A stretch of 64,000 nt of DNA from Telopea speciosissima (lineage: Eukaryota; Streptophyta; Magnoliopsida; Proteales; Proteaceae). The translations under genes and the position numbers were made by a program. The stretch spans positions 10,677,563 through 10,741,562 of the forward strand of contig NC_057922.1 of NCBI RefSeq assembly GCF_018873765.1. Direction: 5' to 3'. Under the pieces are notes generated by a model. It did not search any database. It saw only the letters and a list, made by a program, of their open reading frames with translations, and was not told the DNA's origin. Of the stretch, positions 23,540 to 38,500 are shown one piece after another (within the stretch, counting starts at the first letter, position 1; every line of letters begins with the position of its first letter).

Positions 23540-26500
23540 ATGTATCAGTGGAGGAAATTTGAATTCTTCGAAGAGAAATCCAGCGGAAAGTGCTCGATCC
23601 CTGATGAAGTCTCTGGAAAGATTGAGTGCTGTTCGAGCGGGAGGGGGAGGATCGTCGTTGGATGCGACGATGGCACCGTAAATTTGCTGGATCGCGGCTT
23701 GAAATTCATTTATGGGTTCCAAGCTCATGTGTCTTCTGTTCTATTCCTTCAGCAGCTTAAGGTAGGATTTCATTTTGTGATTTCTTTTTCCTTTTTGGCA
23801 AAAAAAGAGGGAAAAAAAGAGAGATTCATTTTAGATCTCAAGCAGTCTTTCTAAGACTTGAAGATCGTTAAAAAGGGTGGGCTGTTGTTAAGTACAGAAA
23901 ATATTCCCAATACACTTTAATTTATGAGAGTGAAATGACAAAATGTGCCAAGGCATAGATGATAGACCATAGTTGTTTGCATTATGACCTACGAAAAGTA
24001 CAGAATATACTGAAAGCAGCAAATTTAGATGTTAGTACTCAAATCGCATCATTTACATAACAAGTGTAAAACTTCCGTACTTCTATGCCACATTTCAATG
24101 GAGATCACAAGTACTGTCTTCACAATAAAAATGTAATTCAATCTTTCTTATTTATCCACGTGCAATGTTGCCATTTTTCCAATATTCTGTGAAGACCATG
24201 ATTTGCATTTTGCATGTAAACTCAATCAGAAAGTTGCAATATGTTAACAAGATTTTGCATGTAATCCGACATAAACCACAAATATTGCTTCCTTATTGAA
24301 AACAAGTTGAAATTTCTGTATCTATGTGGAGTGGTGATTCTTCTTAGCTAATTAGCAAATCAATCAAGCAATATTAGACTGACTTGATTGTTATACCACT
24401 TCTCAACTATTACCAACATCTTAAGTATGGTATGTGGAAGCAAAGGGACTTGGTAACACACACTATTAAGCTGTAACCTACTAAAAGTTGTTTATGACCT
24501 TGCTTCAAATTGAATCATCATTACATATGTCTCTTTTGTTCTAATCTGAATTTATTCTAAAGTATACAGGTTGTGCTGCCTGTCCAAAATCTTTTTTTGT
24601 TGCTAAAACTGAAGCCTTTTCAAAACCTTCTTCTTATGCATTTTGCGATCTATCTTAGAATGTGATGTACATGTGTGTGTGCACGTTTCAGCACTTGATT
24701 TTACTCTTTCTAGTATGCTTCCATTTTTATGGTTACTCTGTCAGAATCTTTGGTAATTTGGGAGCACACATATGTAGGACCAGATAGTGGTGCAATCTTT
24801 AGGGGTTCCTGTGGGTTATGGATCTGATAGAGCCTAATGTAGGAGTTAAGGATGTATGTAATTAGGAGGAGTTTTCCTTTCTCCATTTATGGTAAGGAGT
24901 GAGGACTTCTCTGATGGGTTTGAGAAATTTTTGAAGTAGGGTCCGAGAGAAGATTTCTAAAAGATGAGAAATGGAGCAATTTGAAGATGTTGAACGTTGA
25001 GAAGATGTGGAAAAAGCAATGAATTCACTTGGGCTTATCTTGGAATCTACTAAGAGTGTTGAAAAAAAATCTGCCGTTAGGCTACGTTTGGAAGCCAAGA
25101 AAAGTAAAAACATAATGAGACAAAAAAACATGATAACATAATCATTGATTTATGTGTCTATCCCTCTAACATGATGACACAATCATTGATTTATGTGTCT
25201 ATCTCTCTCCTCAAATTCAAAATTTAAAACATAATGTGACAAAAACATGATGACACAATCATTGATTTATGTGTCTATCTCTCTCCTCAAATTCACATTT
25301 TTTTGAATTTTTTTTTTGGCTTCCAAACATAGTCTTAGTGAATATTGATGATTGAGTGCCATTTCAAAATCTAGAATACACTGGAATATATTTCTTTTGA
25401 GAGAGGGTTCCCTTGCTGCCAGTGTGGGGAGGAATCTGCATGCCACATCAGTGGTTGTCCTGAAAAAGTTATCATCCACATGGGAACCACAAATTCAGAG
25501 TTAGTGAGAGAACATAATAAAAATTTCATGTGAGAGGGAAACTGCACTTTGGCATTGTGGGGAAATTTTTTCCATTTCTTTTTTTCCTCAAAGTCAATAA
25601 TTTACATATATATATCAGGGAGGGGATGGTCATTGTGCTCTATTTCTTGCCTTCTCATTTACTTTTACTACAGGAAATTAGAGCCGGTAGGTTTCTGATT
25701 TACCTTACTTATACTACGTAAATCTTGTGCCTTTGCATTGCTGTACATTGAAATAGATTTATCTTTAATATTCTTTCCTTAGCTGACCTTAAAGGGTTGG
25801 GTAAGAGTTGATTGAGTTGATTTGATTTTTTGTAACTGAAACTTCTAAGTCTAAGACTAGCTTTGGCTTGAAAATATTAGCTCATGTGAATCTAATATTC
25901 TCCCCGGTGGCGTGATGCCAATCATTTAATACGAATTATTACATAGCTATCTATTTGAGTGGACATTTATTATGTTACCAGCCAATGTGAATCCAAGATG
26001 AACTGAACTTGCAAAAATTAGTGAAAGTGGGACATAGCTTTAAACTTCGTGGCACTGCTATTTTGTATTTTTCATTTTCTTGTTTTTGTTTCTGTTTCTT
26101 TTCCCTTTATTTGATTGTTCTCAATCAATGATGAGGATGGCTTTGATGCTATTGTAGATGGAAACTTAACTGATGTCTCATTTCTTGATAAATCAGCAAC
26201 GCAATTTCCTAGTAACTATTGGGGAAGATGAACAAACATCTCCACAGCTCTCACCTATCTGCTTAAAGGTTTTTGACCTTGATAAAACGCAGCCTGAGGA
26301 TTCCAGCACATCAAGTCCTGATTGTGTCCAAATTTTGCGAATATTCACCAATCAATTTCCTGAAGCAAAGGTAGTGCTACTTAATACTTGTTTACACCTG
26401 TTTAACTTTTAAGCATGTGAAAATTTGGTATCCTTACTGGTGGAATGCCTGAGTTGTGCCCCTGTTGCTCTGCAGATTACATCATTTCTAGTCGTTGAGG

Positions 26501-29500
26501 AAGCTCCACCAATATTACTGATCTCTATTGGGTTAGACAATGGTTCCATTTACTGCATCAAGGGGGACATTGCCCGTGAGCGTATCTCTCGTTTCAAGCT
26601 TCATGTCGAACACATTTCAGACAAGAGCCAGTCATCTATCACAGGCCTTGGGTTCCGAGTTGATGGCCCAGCCCTTCAACTCTTTGCTGTGACTCCGTGT
26701 TCAGTGAGCCTGTTCAGTTTGCAGGAGCAGCCACCTAAGCATCAAACCTTAGATAATATTGGATGTGCTTTAAGTTGTGTCACTATGAGTGATCGCTCGG
26801 TATGCAATTTTGGTTGCTCTTTTAGTATAGTTTTTGTTATATAAAAAAATTAGAGACCAGCATCATGTATCTTAAGCAATTGAGAGTTTTATTCTTGTTA
26901 ATTAATCAGGAGCTTGTTCTTGGACGCCCAGAGGCTGTTTACTTCTACGAAGCTGATGGACGTGGTCCTTGTTGGGCTTTTGAGGGAGAGAAGAAATTTC
27001 TTGGTTGGTTCCGTGGGTACCTATTATGTGTTATTGCTGATCAAAGAAATGGAAAGGTTACTTTTAATATTTATGATTTGAAGAATCGGTTGATTGCCCA
27101 GAGTCTAGTGGTTAGAGAAGTTTCTCACTTGCTTTGTGAATGGGGTAGTATAATTCTTATAATGACTGACAAAACAGCTCTATGCATAGGAGAGAAGGAT
27201 ATGGAAAGCAAGTTAGATATGCTTTTCAAGAAGAATCTGTATACTGTTGCCATCAATCTTGTCCAAAGTCAGCAAGCTGATGCAGCTGCAACTGCTGAAG
27301 TTTTAAGGAAATATGGCGATCATCTATATGGGAAACAAGACTATGATGAGGCTATGGCTCAATATATCCACACAATTGGCCACCTTGAACCTTCATATGT
27401 TATACAGAAATTTCTAGATGCGCAACGTATATACAACCTTACACATTATCTGGAGAAATTACATGAGAAGGGGTTGGCTTCTAAAGATCATACTACTCTT
27501 CTTCTTAACTGCTACACAAAACTGAAGGATGTTGAAAAGCTAAATGTATTCATCAAAAGTGAGGAGGGGATTGGGGAACATAAGTTTGATGTGGAGACTG
27601 CAATTAGAGTGTGTCGTGCTGCGGGGTATCATGAACATGCGATGTATGTTGCGAAGAAGGCAGGTAAACATGAATGGTACTTAAAGATCTTGCTTGAAGA
27701 TCTTGGTAGTTTTCAAGAAGCATTGCAATATATTTCTAGCCTTGAACCCAGTCAAGCCGGGGCCACGGTTAAGGAGTATGGTAAGATTCTTGTGGAGCAC
27801 AGACCAGTGGAGACAATTGAAATACTGATGAGACTTTGTACTGAGGAAGAAGAATCAGCTAAACAAGGGACCTCAAACAACACATTGGTATCCATGTTAC
27901 CTTCTCCTGTTGATTTTCTCAACATTTTCATTCATCACCCACTGTCCCTAATGAGTTTTCTTGAAAAATACATCAGCAAGGTGAAGGATTCACCAGCTCA
28001 GGTAGAAATACACAACACACTGCTGGAGTTGTACCTTTCCTATGATTTGAACTTCCCATCAATCTCACAAGAAAACACTGCTGGAGATTCCAATCTGAGA
28101 GCAAGAAGTGCGAAAGAAGTAGTTAGTATCTCCAAAGTGAAGTCAAGGGAAAGGTTAATAGCTGAGGACAAAGATGTAGATAAGGACAAGGATCATATTG
28201 AAAGACTTGAGAAGGGGCTGCAATTGCTTAAGAGGGCATGGCCATCCAACCTGGAACATCCACTTTATGATGTTGATCTTGCTATAATTCTTTGTGAGAT
28301 GAATGCTTTTAAAGAGGGGCTCTTATTTCTTTACGAGAAGATGAAGCTTTATAAAGAAGTGATTGCTTGCTACATGCAGGCCCATGACCATGAAGGGTTG
28401 ATTGCATGCTGCAAGAAGCTGGGAGGTTCGAATAAGGGAGGAGACCCATCACTTTGGGGAGATTTGCTGAAGTATTTTGGAGAGCTTGGGGAAGATTGCT
28501 CCAAGGAAGTAAAGGAAGTCTTAACTTATATTGAAAGGGATGACATTTTACCACCTATCATTGTTCTTCAGACTCTTTCCCGGAATCCTTGCCTCAGTCT
28601 CTCAGTTGTCAAGGATTATATTGCTCGAAAGCTTGAACAAGAATCAAAGCTGATTGAAGAGGATCGGCGATCTATTGAGAAGTACCAGGTTTGTGTTTCT
28701 AAAAATGTTTTATTTATTTTATCTGTTTGTTTCACTTTATGTGTCACTACGATGAAAAGTGCAAAAGGTTTCAGTATAACCTCTAGGATCTTGATGTAAC
28801 TTGAAGGAGGAGACAAAGAATTGGGCCCATTATTAAGCCCTGGAAGCCATCAGCATTGAGGCAGCCTTTTGGGGGAAGTTTAGTCCAGTTATGGGCCTAA
28901 CTTCCAGTCCATTAAGTGTTCTCTCAATAAGTCCCTGTGTTGGGAAGGACAGCTAGCTTCTATAATTCTTTAGAGAAAAAGAACTCTGTGGGGGAGTGTG
29001 ACCCCTGCACCCAGACACAGGGAGGGGGGGGGGGGATGAAGTGACCGTCCCGCTCCTCAGGAAAGGCGGAAATGCCCGCCCTGTTGATTATTCCACACAC
29101 AGTCTCATTGGTCCCGTGCACAGGGGCCATGCTCCCCCACAGAGAATTCTTCCCTCTTTTCTTTATTAGTAGTTTCTAATTTTTGTTTTGGCAAGATTCT
29201 ACTACATAGCCTAAGTATCTTTCCTTTTATTTGTTACCTGCTGTACAAGTCCCCTAATACTGTGCATTGGACTTCCTTTAGTTGTTTCCTTTATTATTTA
29301 TTCTCTACAGCATATTATAATATTGTAAGGAGCCTTTGAGCTCTCCCCACGATTTAATGAATGAAAGAAAAGCTTGGCTTTTTATGCCATTGTACTGTGA
29401 GATGCAGTGAGAGGTGAGATGCCTTAGGGTTAGTGAGAGGCTGGCCAAGGCCATGGGTGAGAGCCCTTGATCATATCCCCCCTCTTTGTCTACATTCTCT

Positions 29501-32500
29501 TCTTCCTAGTTTCTAATTTTTATACACAGCAACAGAGTTTCTGTTGGAGGCTGTCGAGACCACCCTTGAAGGACTACTAAGGTGCCGTTGATGATAGTCG
29601 TGATACTTAACCTGTCCTATCGAGTTTCATCCATAGCCTGAAGATTGGAATTCAAGTATACCTGCGGTTCCTATCCCTCCATTAACTCAGGCCCTTCTTT
29701 TATTATCTTGTTCTCCTTGTCCTTGGCCTCCTTCAGCAGTAGTTTGAATTATGTAGATGATAGTTTACCAAGAAACAATTCTACAGGAGGATCAATATCC
29801 TGACAAACCAGCAAGTTACAACAAGGACTCCAATGAAGAAACTGAACCGCAGGGTGTATGATTGCCTTCTCCAGTCAACAACTGATGTAATGGCAGCAAG
29901 GTACTTTTCTCAGGAACCACTAAGGATTCCAGCAGCACTAAAAGACCTTCGATTGGATCTTAGACATGCAGCAATCTTGGAACAATGAATGAAAACAGAG
30001 AATCGAATGGGGGGAATAAGAATATAAGATAAGAAGATAGAAAGGAATAAAGGATGGATCGAGCCTCTCACCTCACATAGGACTCTCTCCTTCTCTACTG
30101 TCTCTCACAGCCTCATAGTTGTAAACAACTCTTTTTCTTTTTCATTAAAATATGTTGGGGATTAGACCACTTTCTTATATTTATAATAAAGTAGGTCAGT
30201 TACAAGATCGATGGGGGAATAGAACCTCCCATACGCATGCCCAATCCAAAACAAATCTCTCCCTTACAAAATTAGAAAGTAGAAAAATAGAAATCCACAT
30301 AATGGAAACTACTAACCTATTACAATGAAAATAAAAAGTAAATAAAATAGGAAGTAGATAAGATGTTGAACAGCTTCTATTCCTTTCCTTCATATGCGAG
30401 CTGGCTTGGGCCCACAAAAATCTGGAAAATCTCCATAGATTTCTCTCTGTGCAAGCCAGCCTCCTATCTCCAAAATAACTCCACGCAACAGTCATATGGG
30501 CCCCTCCAGAGCTTCTATTATCCTTCTACCAAAAGGGAGCAATCCACTTCTGAAATCTCTCCACAAAAGGCCAGAATGGGACCCACGATATCTGATAAAT
30601 CTTCCACAGTTTCTTCAATCATGGAAGGACCCTATGGGGCCCACTAAATCTTCTCAAAATTATCTTCAAATAAATCTGATTGAAGGTCATTCTGGGGCAG
30701 AAACATGGGGCCAAATATGGGCCTGAACAGTGCCACGACCACTGTTCACGCAAATAGTACTTTCTGCCTTGAACTGCATCATTGAAGGCCATCCAATGGC
30801 TATAGACCGCGTAGTAAATTTCTAAATCTGAGTCTTTGTTTCTAATTTTATGTCACTATTATAATTGTTGTCTAGCCATCAGATGTGGCTGGATTTTTGA
30901 AGAGTTGAAGGTCTCCTCCAACCATTCCTTCAATGGAAGTAGAGCCCCATCAGAAATGGTCTTAGAGTTATTATTTCTGTTCTCATTAAGTTTCTATTTT
31001 GGGCTTATTCTGTTGCTTCAGTTTCTGGTTCTCCACTGCCGAAAGTGTGGGAACACCTTACTTTTCTTGTTAATTGCTGTTTGAACCCTATTAACGGTAT
31101 ATTGACCAATTCACCCAGAAAAACAGTATATTGACCTTTGATACATGGGTTTCCTTAGTTACTAATCTATACAGCTGGTTTTCATCAGAGTAACCTTGCT
31201 ATGAAGGGTTATTTCAGTCCTTTGACCTGCATATATTCTGTGGGTTAACCTTGTGCCAACAGCCTTGTACTGTTAGCCTTATTATTGGGCTTGTTACTGC
31301 TCTATTGTTAATGTTAAAGCGGAGTTTACATTGCTGTTCATCAATACTATTTGTCCTGTTGTTGGGTTGGGTTGTAAGCTTGCTGTTTAGTGACCCTAGT
31401 CCCATCAGATGTTTGTTGCAGTGACATTTTTTTTTGGGGGGGGGGGTAACATGGTAGTTAAAGGTCTCTGTTACTTACTAAAAAGGTGAAACATAAGGGG
31501 GCATTGCTTCTTAATATGGTAAAAGCTTTGACTGCCGTTGTAAGATGCAGATTGAAATCTTAGAACAGCCATTTAGGGTGTATATGGCAACGTTCAGGGG
31601 AGGAAAAAAAAACAAGTTCTGTTGTTTTTATGTTTTTGGTTTAGAATAAATTTGGAACATAACTTGTATGTGATGTCCGGTTTGTTTTTTGTGCTTTTTT
31701 GGAATGAACCGAGTAAAAAGAACAAATTTCTTGGTCATTGGAGAAACAGATTTAAAGTGGTCTTTAGAAAACAGAAACACAAATTTGAAACAAATGCAAC
31801 CCAATAAACCCGACTCTCTCCCTCTCTCCACCACCACCACTGCCACCCCACCAGCACCATCTTTTCCACCGTTGCTTGTTTGGTTTTATTTTCTCTGGAG
31901 TTTGCTGGGAGTTGTTTGCCTCCTGGGCGCTGCTCCGCTATGCGCTATTCATGTTGCTACTGTAGAGAAGACTGAATTTGAAGATGGTTACATTCCATGT
32001 TTTTGCTTTTCACCGCTGAAGAGACCTATGGGTCACTGCTAACCGCACCAAAACCAGCCCAATAAACCCCACTCTCTCCCTCTCCCCACTACCACCACCA
32101 CCTCCTCTTTCACTGCCACTCCACCAGCACTACCTCTTCCACCGCCATCTCTTCCTCTGCCACCACCACTTCTGTTAATTTGCATTCCATACATGTTTCT
32201 GTTCTTTTTTAGTGGCAAAAATACTTTTTTTTTTTCCTTCCAATTTTACCATTCAAAATTATTTTGTACAGAAATATTCCAAATTAACAGGTGCAAAAAA
32301 TTATTTCTGACTTAGAAATACTAATTTGAAACAGAAACATTGCATACACAGCCTTAATGCCAAATGCTGCAGGTTAAGGACCAACTCCAGTCCACCTTTC
32401 TCAGGAAACTACAAAAGCAAGACTTGGATTGGGTTACGACCCATTACTAAAAAGAGAAACATAAGTAAACAAGTCAAACAGCACTGCCCCTATCCACTTC

Positions 32501-35500
32501 AGGCTGTTAGCAAACCAAAAGGGAGTTGTGTCAACACATTCCTTAGGTTGTCTCGACTCAACACCTCTACTAGCACCATTACGAGCAACCATATTAACAT
32601 CCCAAACCTGCACACCAATCATCCAGACTACTTTTAAGATAAACAATGGAAGAAAAACACTGCCATAGCCAGGAACCAAAAGTATGATCCTTGATGTTGA
32701 TGTAAATATTCCAAATTAATGCATGGCTCCTCCCCGTCACAAAGACTCCCCGCTGTCTTGTTGTCCCTTGTACACGTATCACACATGGAGACATTGGATG
32801 CTGGCAAACATGCCTTAAAACACCCTGAAATGGTCATACGTTCTATCTGGCTAGGGGCCTTTCTCATTCAGTAGTAAACCTTACCAAGACTAGTTGCCTC
32901 AACGAATTGATATGCTTTTGCTTATTGTGACACCGGCGAATGCTGAATACAGAGGAATACAATGAAATCAGAACAAAGCAGGTAGACCAAGTGAGCTTAC
33001 AGAATTAGGGGAATAGTGTAGAGGACAAAGAACCAGGCCCAAAACTAGTTGAGAACCTGGTTCTAATAAGCCCCACGGTTAGCACCCTTTAGTGGACTTC
33101 TAGAAGATTGCACATGGGGTTGTGTGGGTAATGCAAAAATCCACCTCGAACCAGGGAAACCAGCGGGAGATCAATTGCAGCTAGGATCAGCACGATAAGG
33201 AACAAATTGAATAACTAAAATTTTTTTTTAATTGTTATTTTCTATTACATATGAATGGAGAACATAAAGGATAAAAAAGAAAGGAGAAGAAGATAAAGAA
33301 GAGAAGGGGGAAGGGGAGTGGCTCTCTCAGCCACAGCTATCCCAGCTGTTGAAACATGGAATTTCTCTCATAACCGATGGCAACAAGGCCTGAAAATTCT
33401 TTTCTCCAAATCTAATTCGAGTACAACTGATGGGGCCATTATAGCTTGGCCTAGGCTTCACAAAATAGAAAGTTGAAAATTAGAAAGTAATAAAAAAGGA
33501 AACTACTATAAGCCTCTTACAAGAGACTATTGAGGCTTGTACACCAAGTAATCTAAGACTTGACTAAGTAAACTGAAATAAAATTAGAAAGTAAACAAAA
33601 ATAGAAACTTAAGTAAATAGTAACTAACTAAAACAGCAATAAAGTCTGCCTTGTCTTGCTATCTTCAGTGGGGCCCACAGAATCTCAAATATTTGCTTGG
33701 ATTTCCTTCTCCATACCATAGTTGTCAAGGCATCGCCTAGGCATCCAGGCACTTTGGTTGACTTGGGGTAGCTATTAGACATGTAGGTAAGTTTCCAATT
33801 TGAGTTTATTTAGTTTCTATTTTTATTAGTCTAGGTTTTAGTAAGTAATTAGGAGTCTTTATTTGCTGGGTCTTATAAATAGATGTGTAACCAACGATTG
33901 AAGCAGATTTGAGAATGGCATTTGATTGAGTTTTTTATGGTGCCGGTTGGTACATAGCAATGGTCGTGTGACCTCCTTCCTCCTTTTCTGCTTCTTTCTT
34001 TCCTCCCTAGCGAATTACTGCTTCTTCTCTGTTTCTGGTGGGGACAACAGGCCCTCTCTTGGCCTTCTATTACCTTCTCTCCTCTCCTGATATTCTTCTC
34101 TCTTTGTTATTCCTTCTACATCGTTGCTGCTACTCCTGGTTCTGTTCACCCTGTTGCTGTCTAACCTATTGAACAGTAAGAGACTCGATCCAACTCTCTC
34201 ACAAGCTGTTCATTGAATCTGGGGTTTGCAGCGAAGGAAGGCCTGCCATACGCGACCTAACCGTAGAAATCTTTTCGCCTTAGTCATCTTCTGAAGTGTG
34301 GCTAACGCTCACCCATATCTGAACTTTTACCCTACCGCCAGATCCAGTTGGAGGGTCTGAAACATCTCAGATTCTGAGTTGTTGATGCTTGCTGGTGCTG
34401 GATTTATAGTAGGGCTACTGCTGCAATTCATTATCTGAAACCTCAGGTCAAGCCGTGGTGTTGTGAGCGAGAACAGCTAATCCCAAGCAACTCTATCTTA
34501 CCACAGTTTTCTGTTTGTGTATTGAGGTTGAAGATGACCATTCATCCCACGATCCTTTAGTTTTTAACTTTATTCCTTGTGTTGCCAATATACCCCTCCT
34601 TGTGTCCCTTATTACCCTCTATCCCTCGCGTTATAATTGCTTCCAACATTGCCCCCATACAAAAAATACAAAAGACTTTTGTGTCCCAAATCACATCCAT
34701 TTATCAATTTAACCCTTCGGAAATTCTGGTTATTACAAGATTGCTATTACCCTTCTATTATTTGGACTTTTGTTGTTCAGGTGGTTCCACAAGCGATCCG
34801 AAACTGGTTTTGGAACCCCGGATCTGCATCGAGCATTCAAACCGCAATGGATCAACGAAGCACACTGCTCCGCTAGGTCCTGCATTAGAGGCGATGCAGA
34901 TCTCCCAGATCTGAAGATGCTCGCTATTACGCTGCACCTTTCACAGATCAAATCTCGCAGTTGCAACTGCTACTTTGCCTGAGATGGCCGCTCAGCTCTT
35001 GTAGATCTAGAGTTGTTCGCAATTAGGATGGATTTTTCTTCGGTGATGACGACACTGCTCTCACAGGATAGGACGTTTGGAGACATGATGAGGGGGAGGG
35101 GGAGAGGAGATAGGGGTTTATGAAAAGATCACACTTTGTGGAGAGGATCACACACTTGGCGGATGGAAGTTGCAGAGCTATTTTAATGGAGGGATATGAA
35201 AGGTTGGAAAGTGGTGGGGATTGGGGAGAAGCAAAATGTCCCGAGCAGAAAAATGTCTGGCAAATATGAAATTTAGCAGGGAACATTTTACGGAAAAAAT
35301 CTACGTAAAATTTACCAAGGTGTTTTCCGGTAAATGCCCAAGTTTTGGTAAAAATTTCACTAATGAAAATTTTCCAAATAGCAAAACAAACGACGGAAAA
35401 TCTAATTTTACAGTAAAATTTGTTTTACCGATTATTTTACGTCGAAACAAACAGAGCCTTAAGAAAACCTCAAACAGTGTTAAACTTTGTCTTCCCTGGC

Positions 35501-38500
35501 ATAGGAAGTCTTCAGTTATGCATTGAACAAAGTAATCTGCCCCAATTCTTCTCTTACTCTCTTGTTAAATCCTGAAATCTGTGCATTCAGTTCTTTCCCC
35601 AAGGTTGAAATACTATTACATTTCAATATGTCCAAACTTCATGACAGAAAGAAAACTATCATGGTCCGAAGGTATTCTATTAGGTGATCTGAAGAAGAAA
35701 TGGAACATCTAAACACACTTGAGACCCAAACATCTGTAGCAAATGCCAGTGGAGTAAAAGCATAGTTCAAAAAACAAATGGGATATATTTTCAGATTCAT
35801 TCGGACAGAACTGCTCTATTTCAATAAGGTGATTAGCTGGAAATTCTTTAGTTGGAAGCAATGAGAAAAGAACTTTCCAAACAAAATTCTTTATACTGGG
35901 AATGAGAGGCAACTTCCATATTAGTTTCCGGATAAAAATTTGGTCCTGATGCAAGTTGTGGATTATATTCATATCGTGGAGGCCCTTTTGACTAGAAAGA
36001 AACCTGTTTTAGTAACAGAGACGAAGACAAGAATCCTCATTCAGATGGTCAGCATAAGGAAGGAAAGCCATTCAAAGCTCGACATTCCATTCATTCAAAT
36101 TATACAAATTAAATGTTGAACAAAACTGAAACTTTGGACAGGTTGTAAATGTTTTGGTACCAGAAAGTTTGATTCCTCAATAGACGGTATCCAGGGGTTA
36201 GACCATATTGCTGTATAGTCCTTTCCCAACTCCCACACACGTAATTTTGGATATGCCTTTAGATACAAGTCCCTCCCAATACCAAGTATCAGAATTCACC
36301 TAGAACTAACCATTTCAATTTTTTTTTTTAAAAAGTTGCACCCAGAGGTGGTCTTTATTAGATTAGAGTTTTGGAACACAAATAGTCGTGGGAGACTGGG
36401 GTTTCCTAACACCTAAACCACCCCAACTTTTTTGCTGCCAAGTCAAATCCTTACTAGAAGTAAAAAAATATTTTAAAATATTTTTTTTGGCCACTTCCCC
36501 ATAAAAAATTTCTTTCCAAAGAATCAGTTTTTCTCAGCGATGCTTTCATCTTTTTTCACTAAAAAAAGTCCTTTTTACTTTCAAATTTGCATAATCATTC
36601 TCTCAACTCATATTATTACTAAATGCCTCCCACTATTATCAAAATTAATTCCCTGTCTGAAAGCCTCACTGGGTAATCTGATATATTCATTAAATTCACC
36701 ACCTCCTGAACACCAGTCCTATGAAAGATGAAATCCACACAAAATAGAGGGTAGATTGATGGGACATTTTGAGCTGCTTTAATTCCATCTTTCAAGTTCT
36801 TTCCCCCTGCATAAAAATTTAGTCTGAATAGAACTACCATGCAGGACATGGAAAAGGGAAAATGGGGTGACCTTGTTCTAGACCTCTTGGAGCTGGAAAA
36901 AGACTACACTGACAAGTCTATTCCAAATGGTTTTCTGGTACTACTGAGAGCAAGTTTTTGTCTTTTGGCTGGAAGGAGATTGTGGGGTGGGCATTATGCA
37001 TCCTCCATTAGGTGCATCCATCGTTCGAAATTTTGAAGCTGGCAAAACGAAATAGGAAACTGACATCATTTTGCCGAAATTTCGCTTATTTCAGTCATTT
37101 CACTCATTTCGGTCTAAAAAATGCACTGTTTTGTCAGAATTTCGGTCATTTCATTACGGTCTTTCGCTCATTTCGGCTGTTTGCCTCCCAAAATGGCCAA
37201 GCGAAACTCATGGAAAAAATACACTGTTTCGGAAAAATTTCGCTGAAATTTCAGTATTTCACCCATTTTGGTCTTGACCGAAACACTGAAACGAAACGAG
37301 ATCTTGAACCTTGGGTGCATCTGCTGATCTGCATGAGGAGCAGCAGATCTTTGCTCTCTCCAAAAGCCTTAATTTGCTCCAGCGGGAGAAATCTATTCAA
37401 TTGCATTATTTACTGCAACCAAGTACAGCCGTACAAATTCTTTATGCCCTTTCGGAGCGTTTCTACACTTTGGCTTCAAGACATTACGTTCTTTCATATG
37501 TGCAAAATTTTTGAATCATGATAATGATGTCATGCTTCCAATCAAAGAAATGTAAATATGAAAATGCTTGGAATGACTATATTAAAATGTAAAGGAAAGG
37601 GGAGTAACTCCCTTGTTTTTTATAACATTTTACTCTACTCTTCAACATGAGATATGAATTCTTGAGTCTTGAGCTTTAGACTCCTGAAGATTCTCTTATC
37701 TTGAATCAAATAGCTGTAAACTTAAATGACTTGTGAATTTCTGACATCACAGTGTCAAACTAATTACTTGGTTAAGGTCATGTATACATACAGGCTTCTG
37801 TGCTGAATAAAACATCTGAAAGGAGATATGGTCATATGCTGCTTCCTGGGTAGAGGTGAAAAACATAAAAAGTACAAGTTTCTTGTATTTCTTCTGATCT
37901 AGGCATAAAACAACCCTAAATATGTACTGAAACCTTCTTCATCTCATCTGATATCCTAGGTGAAACACCCAACTGTAATTTACAGTACTCTCTCAGGCTC
38001 TTCACATTTTAAGATGGAAATAGGTTATTACATGATGTGTTTATGGTGAAAATATGGGAATTTATCCTAGTGTTGGTATTTTATTCTTTATTTTGCCTTG
38101 GACAACTTATTTTTCTGACTATCAATTTTATGCAGGAAGAAACCTCAGTAATGAGGAAAGAAATCTATGATCTTAGGACCAATGCGAGGATCTTCCAGCT
38201 TAGCAAGTGCACTGCATGCACTTTTACCCTTGATCTCCCTGCAGTCCACTTTATGTGCATGCACTCATTTCACCAACGTTGCCTTGGGGACAATGAGAAA
38301 GAGTGCCCGGAGTGTGCTCCTGAGTACAGATCTGTCCTGGAAATGAAGAGAAGCCTAGAGCAGAATGCCAAAGACCAAGATCGGTTCTTTAACCAAGTTA
38401 AGAACTCGAAGGATGGGTTCTCTGTGGTTGCTGAATATTTTGGGAAAGGCGTGATCAGCAAGACTACCATTGGCCCTAGTGATACTCAAACATCAGGCGT

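Larger units (their letters stand above)
28689..38135. other. VPS11 intron 4 (9.4 kb), transposon-filled
   Basis: Donor CAG/GTTTGTG at 28688 and acceptor TTATGCAG at 38135. The coding sequence joins in phase, RSIEKYQ to EETSVMRKEI, and the family needs no further exon between. The intron holds a GC-rich fold-back element (28974-29153), an unidentified open stretch (29787-29991), LTR-like leader sequences, a Tourist-like element (31576-32353) and LINE relics (32380-32870 and 35700-36330). Confidence 0.85.

Noticed and set aside
25080-25334. Regularly spaced repeats considered as a CRISPR-like array
   Set aside because: The repeat units are internal tandem copies of a MITE in a plant intron; there are no spacers of even length and no prokaryotic context.
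28689-28799. Continuation of VPS11 exon 4 to an in-frame stop as the natural C-terminus
   Set aside because: The tail is not conserved, a GT donor follows CAG at 28688, and the family's RING-H2 exon is found intact at 38136-38525 in the correct phase.
37012-37521. A 169-codon plus-strand open frame in VPS11 intron 4
   Set aside because: Its first half is a repeated CGAAATTTCG-word block and the rest has no family resemblance; a chance frame in a transposon-like repeat.
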